A stretch of 64,000 nt of DNA, from positions 930,001 to 994,000 of the forward strand of contig NZ_FTNM01000002.1 in the NCBI RefSeq assembly GCF_900156415.1, given 5' to 3'. This document shows, one piece after another, positions 9,194 through 18,368 of this stretch (its first letter is position 1; each line of letters starts with the position of its first letter). The translations under genes were made by a program, and so were the position numbers. The DNA comes from Pontibacter lucknowensis. Its GTDB lineage: Bacteria > Bacteroidota > Bacteroidia > Cytophagales > Hymenobacteraceae. The notes beneath the pieces were generated by a model. That model saw only the letters and a list, made by a program, of their open reading frames with translations, was not told where the DNA came from and did not search any database.

Positions 9194-10722
9194 GGACGTT
9201 TGATTTGCACAGGCAATGAAACGGTGAAGGTAGTGCCCTCCCCTTCCTTACTTGTTACAGTTACTGTGCCGCCGCTGTTGCTTACAATACGCTTCACTAT
9301 GTAGAGGCCAATGCCGCTACCCTGCACGTGCATATGCATCCGTTTGAATAACTGGAAAACTCTGTCCTGTCTGCCAGTAGGGATGCCCAGGCCATTGTCC
9401 TGCACGCTCAGCAAAAAAAGGTCCTGCTCTATAGCAGTACGGATTTTAATGTGAAGTTGACGTTGCGGAGCGTGGTACTTGATTGCATTGCTCATCAGGT
9501 TGAGCAATATGCTTTTAAAGTTTTTTCGGGAAAATAAAATATGCGGAGCCTGCTTGATGTCAACTTCAATCACAGCACCTGTTTTGTCTATTTCGGGCTG
9601 AAGCAGCTGCTGTACATCGGCTACCATGTCTGCGACGCTAAGTTCGCTCGCCTCCTGTCCAAAGCTGCGCTGTATGCGGGCTACTTCTGTCAGGTCCTCG
9701 ATGGTGGCCTTGAAGCGTTCCACTGAACGTCGGATGTGTTCCAGCTCAGGCACCTCTCCCGGTTGCTGACTAAGACTTTCCTCCAAAAGGTTGACCAGGC
9801 CTTCTATGTTTAGGATAGGAGATTTGAGATCATGCGAGGCTGTGTACACAAAGGTGTCCAGGTCTTCGTTCACTACCCGGAGTTCTTCATTGAGTTTCTG
9901 CAGTTCATCTACATGGGCCAACGTACGTTGCCTGGCCTGAGTGGCCTCTGTTACATCATTTACGATCGCGATCTTGTAAGGGGAGGAACTCTCGGCATCA
10001 ATGTCACCGATCGATATCTCCAGAAACTTGCGGCTGTCTCCTTTACCCAACTCAAAAATGCGTTTCTGCTTGCTATGGTAGCCGTCGGAAATAAAATCCT
10101 GCAGTGCGTTCCGTTCATTCACAGGAAAATGGTCGGCAAAGGCAATGCCTAGAATTTCCCGGTCGGTGCGGCCCAGCAGGCGCACAATGTAATTATTCAC
10201 GTTGAGCACCGTACCATCTTTTGCCAGTAGCGCTGCTCCGATCGGTGCCTCATCCAGTACACGGGCCATGTAGTTTACCCGGACTTTCTCCATGTAGTTA
10301 GGCGTAAAGGCCGTGATGGAAGAACTGGCGGACCGGATGCGCACATAGCTGCGACGCTGTTCGGTACGTTGCACAGCGTCCTCCACGATCGGAACTAAGC
10401 CGGTACCGAGTTCATTTGTAACGGCTTGTATAGTCGGTCCTACAAAGGGAGCAAACTGCAGGGAGTTCTTTACTTTCTGGTGGTTTGCTTTATCATTGAT
10501 CAGCAGTATAGAAATGGCCTTGTCCCTGGAGAATGACTCCTGAGCGATACGGACCGGGTTGAGGACCTGCTCGCCTACCAGCAGCGTGTCACATGCTGTC
10601 AGATTAGCTTTGTTTCCCAGTATATCTTCTTCCCTGACTGCCTGCAAGGTGATGTCCTCCAGCTCTTCCTGAAAGAGGTGCAGGGTATCTTCGTGCAGTC
10701 CTATGTAATAGACACATTTCAT
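9190..10722 (-). CDS. PAS-domain sensor histidine kinase
   Basis: A 510-residue cytoplasmic kinase with no transmembrane segment. Order: an N-terminal region of about 110 residues resembling a degenerate receiver fold, a PAS domain (about 160-270, LDEAPIGAALLAKDG... to IVNDVTEATQ), a short coiled coil, and HisKA with the H box HDLKSP, phospho-acceptor H297. The HATPase domain follows, with LLNLMSNAIKY (N box), VQDNGLGIP (G1) and GSGIGLYIVKRI (G2). No response regulator is adjacent, so it is an orphan kinase. It is convergent with the duplicated-domain protein at 8165-9193 and shares four bases at the stops. The acyl-CoA dehydrogenase gene lies upstream with a 14-base gap and may be co-transcribed. 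Confidence 0.93.
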   Translation of the reverse strand: MKCVYYIGLHEDTLHLFQEELEDITLQAVREEDILGNKANLTACDTLLVGEQVLNPVRIAQESFSRDKAISILLINDKANHQKVKNSLQFAPFVGPTIQAVTNELGTGLVPIVEDAVQRTEQRRSYVRIRSASSSITAFTPNYMEKVRVNYMARVLDEAPIGAALLAKDGTVLNVNNYIVRLLGRTDREILGIAFADHFPVNERNALQDFISDGYHSKQKRIFELGKGDSRKFLEISIGDIDAESSSPYKIAIVNDVTEATQARQRTLAHVDELQKLNEELRVVNEDLDTFVYTASHDLKSPILNIEGLVNLLEESLSQQPGEVPELEHIRRSVERFKATIEDLTEVARIQRSFGQEASELSVADMVADVQQLLQPEIDKTGAVIEVDIKQAPHILFSRKNFKSILLNLMSNAIKYHAPQRQLHIKIRTAIEQDLFLLSVQDNGLGIPTGRQDRVFQLFKRMHMHVQGSGIGLYIVKRIVSNSGGTVTVTSKEGEGTTFTVSLPVQIKRP

Positions 10723-10736
10723 CTTGGTCGCCAGTG

Positions 10737-11903
10737 TTAGCTGTCCAGAATAGGTTGATCGAGCAGCGCCCTTCCGAGCCAGGTATAAAGCAGGTCGGTG
10801 GTCGGTGCCATTACGTGGGCGGCACGTGCATCGCGCAGCAGCACATCGAGGCGGGAGTTGTCGCGGTAGGCAATGCCACCGGCCAGTGTCATGGCCTCGT
10901 TCACTACATCTACGGCACAGTGCGCTACCTCTGCTTTGGCTGATAATATAGGCAGTACAGCGGCAGGGTCACCCTGGTCGGCCAGTTCGGTGGCATGATA
11001 GATCAGGCGGCGGGTGCGTTCGATCTTGGCCCACAGCATACCTGCACGGTGCTGCAGCAGGGCCAGCTGTGACAGGGACATGCCACTGTGGCGATGCGTA
11101 CGGTCCATCAGGTGCTGGCGCACATTGTCAAAGGCTGCCTGTGCTATACCCAGGTAAGTGCCCGACATGGCTGTCAGAAAAAATGGAGCCACCACCTGAA
11201 ACACGTACCAGAGCTGATCACCCCGCTCGCCCAGCAGGTTTTGTACCGGTACCCGCACATCATTCAGCGTCAGGCTGCGTGAAGAATTGCCACGCATGCC
11301 CAGACCTTTCCATTCACCGCCCCACTCCAGGCCACTTCGGTCCTTTTCAACCACCACACAGGAAAACTCATGCAAAGTGGCATCAGGTTCTATACCCATT
11401 GTAGACACCACATAGGAGTCTGCTTTGCCTCCGTTTGTCACGAACGTTTTGCTGCCGCGAATCAGGTATTCGTCATCAGACTGTAGCAGGAGCTGCGTCT
11501 GCGGGAAATAAAAGTGCGATCCGGTGCCGGGCTCGCTCAGGGCCAGTGTGGTCAGGTGCTCACCGGCCGCGATCGGCTGCAAAAACTCATTCCGCTGTTG
11601 GTTGGTCGCCTTTGCCGCAATCACCGCCGTGCCAACACAGTGCATCCCATAGCAAAGCGCCGTAGAGGCCGACACAGTGCCAATGGTTTCGCAGGCACGT
11701 GCCAATGCGTAGAGCCCCTGCCCCATGCCCCCTTCTTCGCGGGGCACAACCAATCCGGCCAGACCATTGCGCTGCAGGGCCCTGATGCCTTCTTCGGGCC
11801 ACTGTGCCTCCTGGTCCACACGGGGAGCCTCATCTTGAATGACGGTTTGTGTCGTCTGGTTTACCAGCTGCAGGATCTGATCTAAGTTCATGTGATAGGG
11901 CAT
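10737..11903 (-). CDS. Acyl-CoA dehydrogenase family protein
   Basis: A 388-residue flavoprotein with the usual three-part fold: helical N-terminus, central beta domain (LALSEPGTGSHFYFPQT and FVTNGGKADSYVV are the flavin- and substrate-contact segments) and helical C-terminus with GGIAYRDNSRLDVLLRDARA. Such enzymes oxidise acyl-CoA thioesters at the alpha-beta bond. Some related members act on other substrates, so the true substrate is uncertain. A second ATG lies four codons inside the gene. No other fatty-acid oxidation genes are adjacent, only the histidine kinase 14 bases downstream. Confidence 0.88.
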   Translation of the reverse strand: MPYHMNLDQILQLVNQTTQTVIQDEAPRVDQEAQWPEEGIRALQRNGLAGLVVPREEGGMGQGLYALARACETIGTVSASTALCYGMHCVGTAVIAAKATNQQRNEFLQPIAAGEHLTTLALSEPGTGSHFYFPQTQLLLQSDDEYLIRGSKTFVTNGGKADSYVVSTMGIEPDATLHEFSCVVVEKDRSGLEWGGEWKGLGMRGNSSRSLTLNDVRVPVQNLLGERGDQLWYVFQVVAPFFLTAMSGTYLGIAQAAFDNVRQHLMDRTHRHSGMSLSQLALLQHRAGMLWAKIERTRRLIYHATELADQGDPAAVLPILSAKAEVAHCAVDVVNEAMTLAGGIAYRDNSRLDVLLRDARAAHVMAPTTDLLYTWLGRALLDQPILDS

Positions 11904-12300
11904 TGGGTGAACGGCTGTAGGTATAAATTAATCTATTGCATAAAGCCGCTTGTACAAAACTACCTATAATATCAGGCTATAACTAATTTACACGACCAGG
12001 CGTTTGCTACCTCATTTAAAAATATGATGGGCAGCATCACGCATCCGAAATCACATACTGCCTTTTGAAGGTACAGGTTTAAGGAGATATGGCACTGAAC
12101 ACAGGAGCCGTTGCACGTTAGGGACAAATTGAATAAAATGCAGGTTAATTGCGTTGTCAGCCGTGGCTCAGAAACAAATTCAGGTGTCCTGAAAGTGTTT
12201 TTACCCGTAAGGCCTCTGAAAAAACCAGGAAAGGTATGGCGTGGTTATTGCCTGCTTCCTGGCGGCGGCTGCCACAGCAGTTGCGCAAAACTTACCTTAT
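11904..12300. other. Intergenic region between divergent genes, with a possible 10-codon leader
   Basis: 397 bases separate the acyl-CoA dehydrogenase (leftward) from the penicillin-binding protein (rightward) and must hold both promoters. At 12081-12121 there is a consensus Shine-Dalgarno AAGGAG, then ATG and a 10-codon frame (MALNTGAVAR, stop TAG). It could be a leader peptide or chance. I saw no hairpin or clear TAnnTTTG box. A GTG at 12241 is in frame with the PBP and would add 20 residues. Confidence 0.4.
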
Positions 12301-14808
12301 ATGAAGCGTTTGCTCGTAAAGCTAATAAAATTAATCACATACGGCCTTCTAGTGCCCGTGCTCACATTTCTGGGCACGCAATTCCGACTGTTCTTCCAAA
12401 GTCAGAAGCCAAAGCTAACAGGCGCATACTGGAAGCAAAAGTGGCAGGCGATACGTCAGTTTAACCCCTTAAAGCCTCGTTTGTCAGAGCTGCGTTCTAT
12501 GCTGCGCTTTGCCCTGAAAGGAGCGCTCTTTCTGCTGCTCGCATTTACCATCTTTTACCTGGCGGTATTTACAGGGATAGTGGGTGGTGCCGTTCCTTCA
12601 CGCGCACAGCTGAAGGCAATCCAGAACAACACAGCCTCTGAGGTATACTCAGCAGACAGGGTCCTGCTCGGGCGCTACTACATCCAGGACCGCACCAACA
12701 TCCGCTACGATGATATAGCGCCTGTAGCCATTGATGCGCTGGTTGCTACGGAGGACGTGCGTTTTTATGAGCACGGCGGCGTAGACACCCGAAGCCTGGC
12801 GCGGGTGTTTGTGAAGACGCTGATGATGGGCCAGGAAAGCTCTGGCGGAGGTAGTACCCTTAGCCAGCAGCTGGCCAAGAACCTCTTTCCGCGCAAAGGC
12901 TACCGCCTCTGGGATATGCCGGTCAACAAGATGCGCGAGATCATCATTGCCCGCAAGCTGGAAAGTATATACTCGAAGCAGGAATTGCTCGAGCTATACC
13001 TGAACACTGTGCCGATGGGCGGCAACCTCTACGGCATTGAGCGGGCTTCCCGCCGGTTCTTCAACACAACTGCCGACTCACTCAAGACAGAGCAGGCAGC
13101 CGTGCTGATCGGTATGCTGAAGGCCACGACCAGCTATAACCCGCGTCTGTACCCGGAGCGCTCGCTGAAGCGCCGGAATGTGGTACTCAACCAAATGGCC
13201 CGGTATAACTACCTAACCCCCCAGCAGGCTGACTCGCTGAAACAACTGCCACTCAAACTGAACTACCGCTATGTCACGCACAACGACGGCATGGCCCCTT
13301 ACTTCCGGGAGCAGCTGCGGCAGGAATTGGTGCAGTGGGCCGCCTCCCAGCGCAAACAGAACGGGCAGCCTTACAACCTGTATACAGACGGACTGAAGAT
13401 CTATACCACCATTGATTCCCGCATGCAGCGACATGCCGAGCAGGCGGTGCGCAAAAAAATGGCGCAGCTGCAGCAGCAATTTGATGCGCACTGGAAAGGC
13501 CGTACCCCCTGGGGTTCGGATGCATCGGTGATGCAGCTGGCCATGCAGCGCTCGGATCGCTATAAAAAACTAAAGGCAAACGGAGCCTCCGATGAAGAGG
13601 TGCTGGAGAATTTCCGGCAGCCGGTAAACATGCCGGTCTTCAGCTGGAAAGGCAACAGCAACAAGTCCATGACCCCGATGGACTCCCTCGCTTACTACCA
13701 GCGCTTTCTAAACACCGGCCTGCTGTCGATGGAGCCCGCTACCGGCTATGTGCGTGCCTGGGTGGGCGGCATCAACCACCACGCTTTTAAATATGACCAT
13801 GTGCGCTCCCGCCGTCAGGTTGGCTCCACTTTCAAGCCATTTGTGTATGCTGCCGCTCTCGAGAAAGGCATAGATCCCTGCAATTATTTCCCGAATGAAC
13901 TGACGACTTACCCCGAGTATGACGACTGGTCGCCACGAAACTCCAACGGGCAGTACGGTGGCGAGTATACCATGCGTGGTGCACTGGCACAGTCCGTCAA
14001 CACCATTTCAGCGCACCTGATCCTGGAAACGGGTGTTGACCGCACCGTTGCCTTGGCCAGGCGCATGGGTATACAGCAGGACCTGCCACGGGTGCCTTCG
14101 CTGGCACTGGGCACGGCGGACCTTTCGCTCTTGGAAATGGTGAGCGCTTACTCGGCTTTTGCCAACGGTGGGTATAAGACGGCACCTATCTACATTGAGC
14201 GTATAGAGGACAGGCAGGGCCGCGTAGTACACCAGCATCGCAGCGGCAGCGGAACACAACGGGTGTTGTCGCGTGACAATGCGGCCATCATGCTGCACCT
14301 GCTACAGGGTGTGGTAGAAGAAGGCAGCGCCGCCCGCCTGCGAACTGAGTATGGTCTGCGCATGGATATTGCCGGCAAAACCGGTACCTCACAGGAGCAC
14401 GCAGATGGTTGGTTCATCGGCATTACCCCTGAGCTGGTGACAGGTGTCTGGGTTGGGGCCGAAAGTCCGAAGGTCAGGTTCAGAACGATCAGCGAAGGCC
14501 AGGGATCGCGCACGGCCATGCCGGTGTGGGGCGAGTACATGCGACGGGTAGCCCAAGACAAAGAATTTGCCAGTCTGCGTACAGGTCGTTTTGCACCGCT
14601 GCCCTCTCACTTGCAGGGTATGCTCAGCTGTGCGTCTTACCGCGACGCACCACCAGAACCAGAGAATATATTTGACCGGATAGCTGACCGGGTTGTGAAA
14701 ACCTATGAAGACTGGAAAAACCAGGCGAAGAGCAACCGCGAACGAAAAAAACAAGAAAGAAAGCGAAAGCAGGAAGAGAAAAAAGAAAAGCGCATCCGCT
14801 GGTTTTAA
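12301..14808 (+). CDS. Class A penicillin-binding protein 1A (bifunctional transglycosylase/transpeptidase)
   Basis: An 835-residue peptidoglycan synthase using the ATG at 12301. It has a cytoplasmic N-terminus, one membrane anchor (ALFLLLAFTIFYLAVFTGIVGG), then a GT51 glycosyltransferase domain with catalytic Glu 151 in ATEDVRFYEHGG and the GGSTLSQQLAKNLF motif. The transpeptidase domain has the nucleophile S509 in GSTFKPFVYA, the SVN triad in QSVNTISAH and K693 in KTGTS. The C-terminus is a very basic Lys/Arg/Glu-rich tail (RERKKQERKRKQ), likely a coiled or disordered extension. It polymerises lipid II and crosslinks stem peptides at the outer face of the inner membrane. Confidence 0.96.
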   Translation: MKRLLVKLIKLITYGLLVPVLTFLGTQFRLFFQSQKPKLTGAYWKQKWQAIRQFNPLKPRLSELRSMLRFALKGALFLLLAFTIFYLAVFTGIVGGAVPSRAQLKAIQNNTASEVYSADRVLLGRYYIQDRTNIRYDDIAPVAIDALVATEDVRFYEHGGVDTRSLARVFVKTLMMGQESSGGGSTLSQQLAKNLFPRKGYRLWDMPVNKMREIIIARKLESIYSKQELLELYLNTVPMGGNLYGIERASRRFFNTTADSLKTEQAAVLIGMLKATTSYNPRLYPERSLKRRNVVLNQMARYNYLTPQQADSLKQLPLKLNYRYVTHNDGMAPYFREQLRQELVQWAASQRKQNGQPYNLYTDGLKIYTTIDSRMQRHAEQAVRKKMAQLQQQFDAHWKGRTPWGSDASVMQLAMQRSDRYKKLKANGASDEEVLENFRQPVNMPVFSWKGNSNKSMTPMDSLAYYQRFLNTGLLSMEPATGYVRAWVGGINHHAFKYDHVRSRRQVGSTFKPFVYAAALEKGIDPCNYFPNELTTYPEYDDWSPRNSNGQYGGEYTMRGALAQSVNTISAHLILETGVDRTVALARRMGIQQDLPRVPSLALGTADLSLLEMVSAYSAFANGGYKTAPIYIERIEDRQGRVVHQHRSGSGTQRVLSRDNAAIMLHLLQGVVEEGSAARLRTEYGLRMDIAGKTGTSQEHADGWFIGITPELVTGVWVGAESPKVRFRTISEGQGSRTAMPVWGEYMRRVAQDKEFASLRTGRFAPLPSHLQGMLSCASYRDAPPEPENIFDRIADRVVKTYEDWKNQAKSNRERKKQERKRKQEEKKEKRIRWF

Positions 14809-14990
14809 GTCAGGTATAGCACGATGACCCGAGTTGAATTTTGTATCGTTTCTGCCAACGGAGCTACTTCTGAGATTGTCCTGATTTGACAAAATTTGAT
14901 TCTCTTGCCCCACCACGGGTACAGTTTTGTTTCATCATACGTTACGCCAACAGTATCTGGATAATGTTCGCTTAACCTGATCAAATACAG

Positions 14991-15040
14991 ATTGTCTTCA
15001 GATTCATTTCATATACTTCGGGTTCTTTCCGTATACTTCG
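14991..15040 (+). promoter_or_regulatory. Tandem repeats upstream of the response-regulator gene (possible autoregulatory site)
   Basis: Two direct copies of TATACTTCG occur at 15012-15020 and 15032-15040, 20 bases apart (two helical turns), just before the ATG at 15058. Immediately upstream is ATTGTCTTCAGATTCATTTC (14991-15010), a pair of ATT-starting decamers like those before the lipoprotein gene at 17083. OmpR-family regulators usually bind tandem direct repeats, so autoregulation is a reasonable inference. Confidence 0.4.
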
Positions 15041-15057
15041 CGAAATAAGACGATTGA

Positions 15058-15732
15058 ATGAAACTGCTGATAATTGAAGACGAGCAAGGCCTGAATGCTT
15101 CCATGGTGTCCTACCTGCAGCAGGGCGGCTATACCTGCGACGCTGCACTCAACTACCGCGACGGGGCCCGTATGCTGGCAGATCAGCACTATACCTGTGT
15201 GCTGGTTGACCTGACCCTGCCGGGTGGCAGTGGGCTTGACCTGGTGAGGCTCCTCAAAAAGAACAGCCCCGACACGGGCATCATCATCATATCTGCTAAG
15301 AATGCGCTCGACGATAAAATCACAGGGCTTGAGCTCGGGGCAGACGACTACCTGACCAAACCGTTCCATCTGTCAGAACTCAACGCCAGGCTGCGCTCCG
15401 TGATCAGACGCCGGAATTTCAACGGACAGAAAGTGATCCAGATCGGGAGCCTGGAGGTACACCCGGATTCGGCGGAGGCATTGGTGCAGGGACGCAAGCT
15501 CACGCTGACCAAGAAAGAGTATGACCTGCTCCTTTACTTTGTCACAAACAAAAACAGGGTGCTCACCAAAGACTCCATCGCCGAGCACCTGTGGGGTGAC
15601 CACATCGAAACGCTCGACTCGCTTGACTTTGTGTACACGCACATCAAAAATCTGCGACGCAAAATAGTGGAGGCAGGTGGCGAGGACCCCATCACAACCG
15701 TGTATGGCATGGGTTATAAATTCAGCTTCTAA
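15058..15732 (+). CDS. OmpR/PhoB-family response regulator
   Basis: A 224-residue regulator. The receiver domain (1-120) has the acidic pocket E7-D8, phospho-acceptor D51 in VLVDLTLPG, the switch Ser in IIISAKN and the conserved Lys in DDYLTKPF. The winged-helix DNA-binding domain (about 128-222) ends in TTVYGMGYKFSF, the usual wing. Its stop codon overlaps the start of the histidine kinase gene by one base (TAATG), so the two are translationally coupled. Direct repeats just upstream suggest autoregulation. Confidence 0.95.
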   Translation: MKLLIIEDEQGLNASMVSYLQQGGYTCDAALNYRDGARMLADQHYTCVLVDLTLPGGSGLDLVRLLKKNSPDTGIIIISAKNALDDKITGLELGADDYLTKPFHLSELNARLRSVIRRRNFNGQKVIQIGSLEVHPDSAEALVQGRKLTLTKKEYDLLLYFVTNKNRVLTKDSIAEHLWGDHIETLDSLDFVYTHIKNLRRKIVEAGGEDPITTVYGMGYKFSF

Positions 15733-17006
15733 TGCGTATTCTCACCAAGACGAGTCTCTACTACCTCCTGGTTTCGGTTATCGTGTTCCTGCTCGGAGGC
15801 CTGAGCTTTTACAAGATCCTGCAGACAGAGATTTACGACGAAGTAGATGATCAGCTCTTTACTGACAAAGAGAACATCATCGAGTACATCCGGCGGCACA
15901 ATGAACTGCCCAGCGTAACCTCAGGTATATCGGAGGCCATCATTGTCAGGGAAACCAGTGCAAACGCCGGAGCCCTCGAAGCGCTGTCGGATACACTGAT
16001 CTTCAGCACTTACGATGAAGAGTATGTGCCCTTTCGCAAACTCACATTCACAACTTACCAGGACGGCAAACCCTTTGAGTACACCATCCTCAAGTCGCTG
16101 ATGGACTTCGAGGACCTGTTTGAGAGCACCATGCTGGCGATGGCCTGGATATTTGTGCTGTTGCTCGTCGGGCTGGCCGGGGTGAACTACTTCATTAACA
16201 AATACAACTGGCGAAACTTCTACGATACACTGGAGCGAGCGAAGCGCTACAGCCTGACACAGCGAAAACCGCTTGTACTGAAGCCATCCAACACCCAGGA
16301 GTTTCAGGAGCTGAATGAAGTGCTGCAGGCCATGACCGGCAAGATCCACAATGACTACCTCAACCTGAAAGAATTCACTGAAAACGCCTCACATGAAATA
16401 CAGACGCCCCTGGCGATTGTGAGCAACAAACTGGAGCTATTCATGCAGTCCGACAACCTGACCATGCAGCAGGCAGCCATGCTGGACGAGATGCACGCCT
16501 CCATCAACCGCCTGTCGCGACTCAATCGTTCGCTCATTCTGTTGACCCGCATCGAGAACAGGGAGTTTTCAGAAAATGAAGTCATCCCTCTGCATGAGTT
16601 GCTGCAGGAGCAACTCGATCAGTTGCAAGAAATGATGCAGATGCACGATATCCAGGTTGAGATAGAAGCGATGCAACCTGTTTTTGTGGAGATGAACACT
16701 GGCCTCTGCGAGATACTGATATCCAACCTGCTGCTTAATGCCATCCGGCATAACAGTACGGGTGGCATCATCCGGATCAACCTGCAGGCAGACGAACTTT
16801 GTATCAAAAACTCAGGCGAAGCGCTACAGGATGAGCCGGTGAGTTTGTTTGAGCGCTTCAGAAGCGGCGGCAAGTTTTCCGGGTCACTGGGTATTGGACT
16901 GGCACTTGTCAGCAAAATCAGCGAACTCTATCAATTACAACCTTCCTATACCTATGAAGAGGGCCTGCACGTGCTCCGGTTAAATTTTCAGAAAAAAATC
17001 GCCTGA
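15732..17006 (+). CDS. Membrane sensor histidine kinase, partner of the upstream regulator
   Basis: A 424-residue kinase with two membrane segments (about 9-29 and 133-155) enclosing a periplasmic sensor region of about 100 residues. The HisKA domain carries H221 in NASHEIQTPLAI. The HATPase domain has LLLNAIRHN (N box), a shortened G1 region (LCIKNSGEAL) and SLGIGLALVSKI (G2). The short G1 box is common in Bacteroidota kinases of this type. The signal is not evident from sequence. The gene overlaps the regulator by one base, and a PepSY-like lipoprotein gene 76 bases downstream is a plausible target or sensor accessory. Confidence 0.94.
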   Translation: MRILTKTSLYYLLVSVIVFLLGGLSFYKILQTEIYDEVDDQLFTDKENIIEYIRRHNELPSVTSGISEAIIVRETSANAGALEALSDTLIFSTYDEEYVPFRKLTFTTYQDGKPFEYTILKSLMDFEDLFESTMLAMAWIFVLLLVGLAGVNYFINKYNWRNFYDTLERAKRYSLTQRKPLVLKPSNTQEFQELNEVLQAMTGKIHNDYLNLKEFTENASHEIQTPLAIVSNKLELFMQSDNLTMQQAAMLDEMHASINRLSRLNRSLILLTRIENREFSENEVIPLHELLQEQLDQLQEMMQMHDIQVEIEAMQPVFVEMNTGLCEILISNLLLNAIRHNSTGGIIRINLQADELCIKNSGEALQDEPVSLFERFRSGGKFSGSLGIGLALVSKISELYQLQPSYTYEEGLHVLRLNFQKKIA

Positions 17007-17013
17007 TACCCCC

Positions 17014-17043
17014 ATTCTTCAGAATTGCTTCAAATTCCCGCAG
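17014..17043 (+). promoter_or_regulatory. Three tandem decamers upstream of the PepSY/SdiA lipoprotein gene
   Basis: ATTCTTCAGA, ATTGCTTCAA and ATTCCCGCAG follow each other without a gap at 17014-17043, 39 bases before the ATG at 17083. The first two resemble the ATTGTCTTCAG/ATTCATTTCA pair before the response-regulator gene. Spacing of one helical turn is typical for OmpR-family sites. I infer binding by the regulator encoded at 15058. Confidence 0.4.
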
Positions 17044-17082
17044 TATAATCTAACAGATACAAGAAGAATTAAGAACCATACT

Positions 17083-18354
17083 ATGAAACATACACATTTA
17101 TGGGCGATGGCGCTCATGACAGGCACCATCCTGAGCAGCTGCGATCATGACTGGTCTGCCCGAAACGTACCGGATGCCGTTAAGGTCAAATTTGTAGAAA
17201 GCTACCCTACCATCAAACGTGTGGAATGGGACAGGGTGGATAGTCTGTACGAGGCTGAATTCAAGATCAGCGGCCGGGAGCGGAAGGCGCTATTTGGGGA
17301 AGACGGCACTTTGCTCAGTTACACTGAAGAGATTGAAGAACAATACCTCCCGAAAAGAATAGCAGCCCAGTTGCAGCAGGAGTTTAAGAGCTATAAAATA
17401 GACGAGGTACACCGGGTGCAGGAAGGCAGCCTGACAAGTTTTGTGATCGAACTGGAAAAAGGAACCCGGGACATCTGGCTGCGCTTCAATGAAAAGGGCG
17501 AACTGCTGGATAGGTCTTCTAATGCCGCCACTCCGATCAGGAAACAGTCGGCATCACTCCTACCTCTAAGCAGTAGCGCAACGACGACCGATGACCTGGG
17601 TACGCCGGAGCTGCGCTGGGACTTACCGCCGGTGCTTCGTGAAGTATCTGGCATCGGCATGCTCCCGGATGGTAATATGGCCTGTGTGCAGGATGAAGTA
17701 GGAACAATCTTTATCTATAACCTGGACCAGAAAGCGATCAGTCAGGAGATTCCATTTGCTGGCCCCGGCGACTATGAAGGTATAGCAGTGGCCGGTGAGA
17801 ACGCCTATATCGTGCGGAGTGACGGCACCCTGTTTGAAGTGGTCGGGTTCAGAAACACTAAGCCGACCGTGCAGGTATACGAAGCCTCCTTTCCGGCTAC
17901 TATCAACATCGAAGGGCTCGCCTATGACCAAGAGCACAACCAGCTGCTGCTGGCTCCCAAGGGTTACGATCCGAAGCTGAAAGCGCAGAAGGGTATCTAT
18001 GCTTTTTCACTGGACTCTAAGAAATTCCTGCCTCAACCCGTCACCAGCATTTCCCTGGATCAGGTGCAGACACCCACAAAAGGCAAAAAACAGAAATCAG
18101 GCTATGATGTGTTGCAACCCTCCTCCTTGGAGCTGCACCCGACTAGCGGCGAATTTTACATGCTGGATGCCGTGAACAACAGGCTGTACGTGATTTCCAG
18201 AGAAGGTCAGATCTCCAAAACTGTTGACCTGGATAAAAAGATGCTCCGACAGGCAGAGGGCTTGACTTTTGGTCAGGACGGCGCGCTGTACATAGCCAGC
18301 GAAGGCAGTAAAAAAGGAAAAGGGGTGATTCACAGGTATAACAACCGTCTTTAA
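17083..18354 (+). CDS. Lipoprotein with PepSY-like N-terminus and SdiA-regulated (beta-propeller-like) C-terminus
   Basis: A 423-residue lipoprotein: the signal MKHTHLWAMALMTGTILSSC ends in a lipobox Cys at 20. Residues about 25-150 contain two short repeats of the PepSY-like/DUF2874 type (KFVESYPTIKRVEWDRVD...YEAEFKISGRERKALFGEDG; LQQEFKSYKIDEVHRVQ...VIELEKGTRDIWLRF). Residues about 180-420 match the SdiA-regulated family, with blades such as EVSGIGMLPDGNMACVQDE, GDYEGIAVAGENAYIVRSDG, NIEGLAYDQEHNQLLLAPKG and AEGLTFGQDGALYIASEG. The fusion places a periplasmic PepSY-type module on a propeller. Function is unknown. Position and tandem repeats suggest control by the adjacent two-component system. 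Confidence 0.8.
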   Translation: MKHTHLWAMALMTGTILSSCDHDWSARNVPDAVKVKFVESYPTIKRVEWDRVDSLYEAEFKISGRERKALFGEDGTLLSYTEEIEEQYLPKRIAAQLQQEFKSYKIDEVHRVQEGSLTSFVIELEKGTRDIWLRFNEKGELLDRSSNAATPIRKQSASLLPLSSSATTTDDLGTPELRWDLPPVLREVSGIGMLPDGNMACVQDEVGTIFIYNLDQKAISQEIPFAGPGDYEGIAVAGENAYIVRSDGTLFEVVGFRNTKPTVQVYEASFPATINIEGLAYDQEHNQLLLAPKGYDPKLKAQKGIYAFSLDSKKFLPQPVTSISLDQVQTPTKGKKQKSGYDVLQPSSLELHPTSGEFYMLDAVNNRLYVISREGQISKTVDLDKKMLRQAEGLTFGQDGALYIASEGSKKGKGVIHRYNNRL

Positions 18355-18368
18355 TTTCCCTAAAAGTG

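Noticed and set aside
12241..12300. Earlier GTG start for the penicillin-binding protein
   Set aside because: It would add 20 residues ending in a false signal-like stretch (ATAVAQ) before a second basic N-terminus and anchor. The ATG at 12301 gives the usual cytoplasmic N-terminus of class A PBPs.
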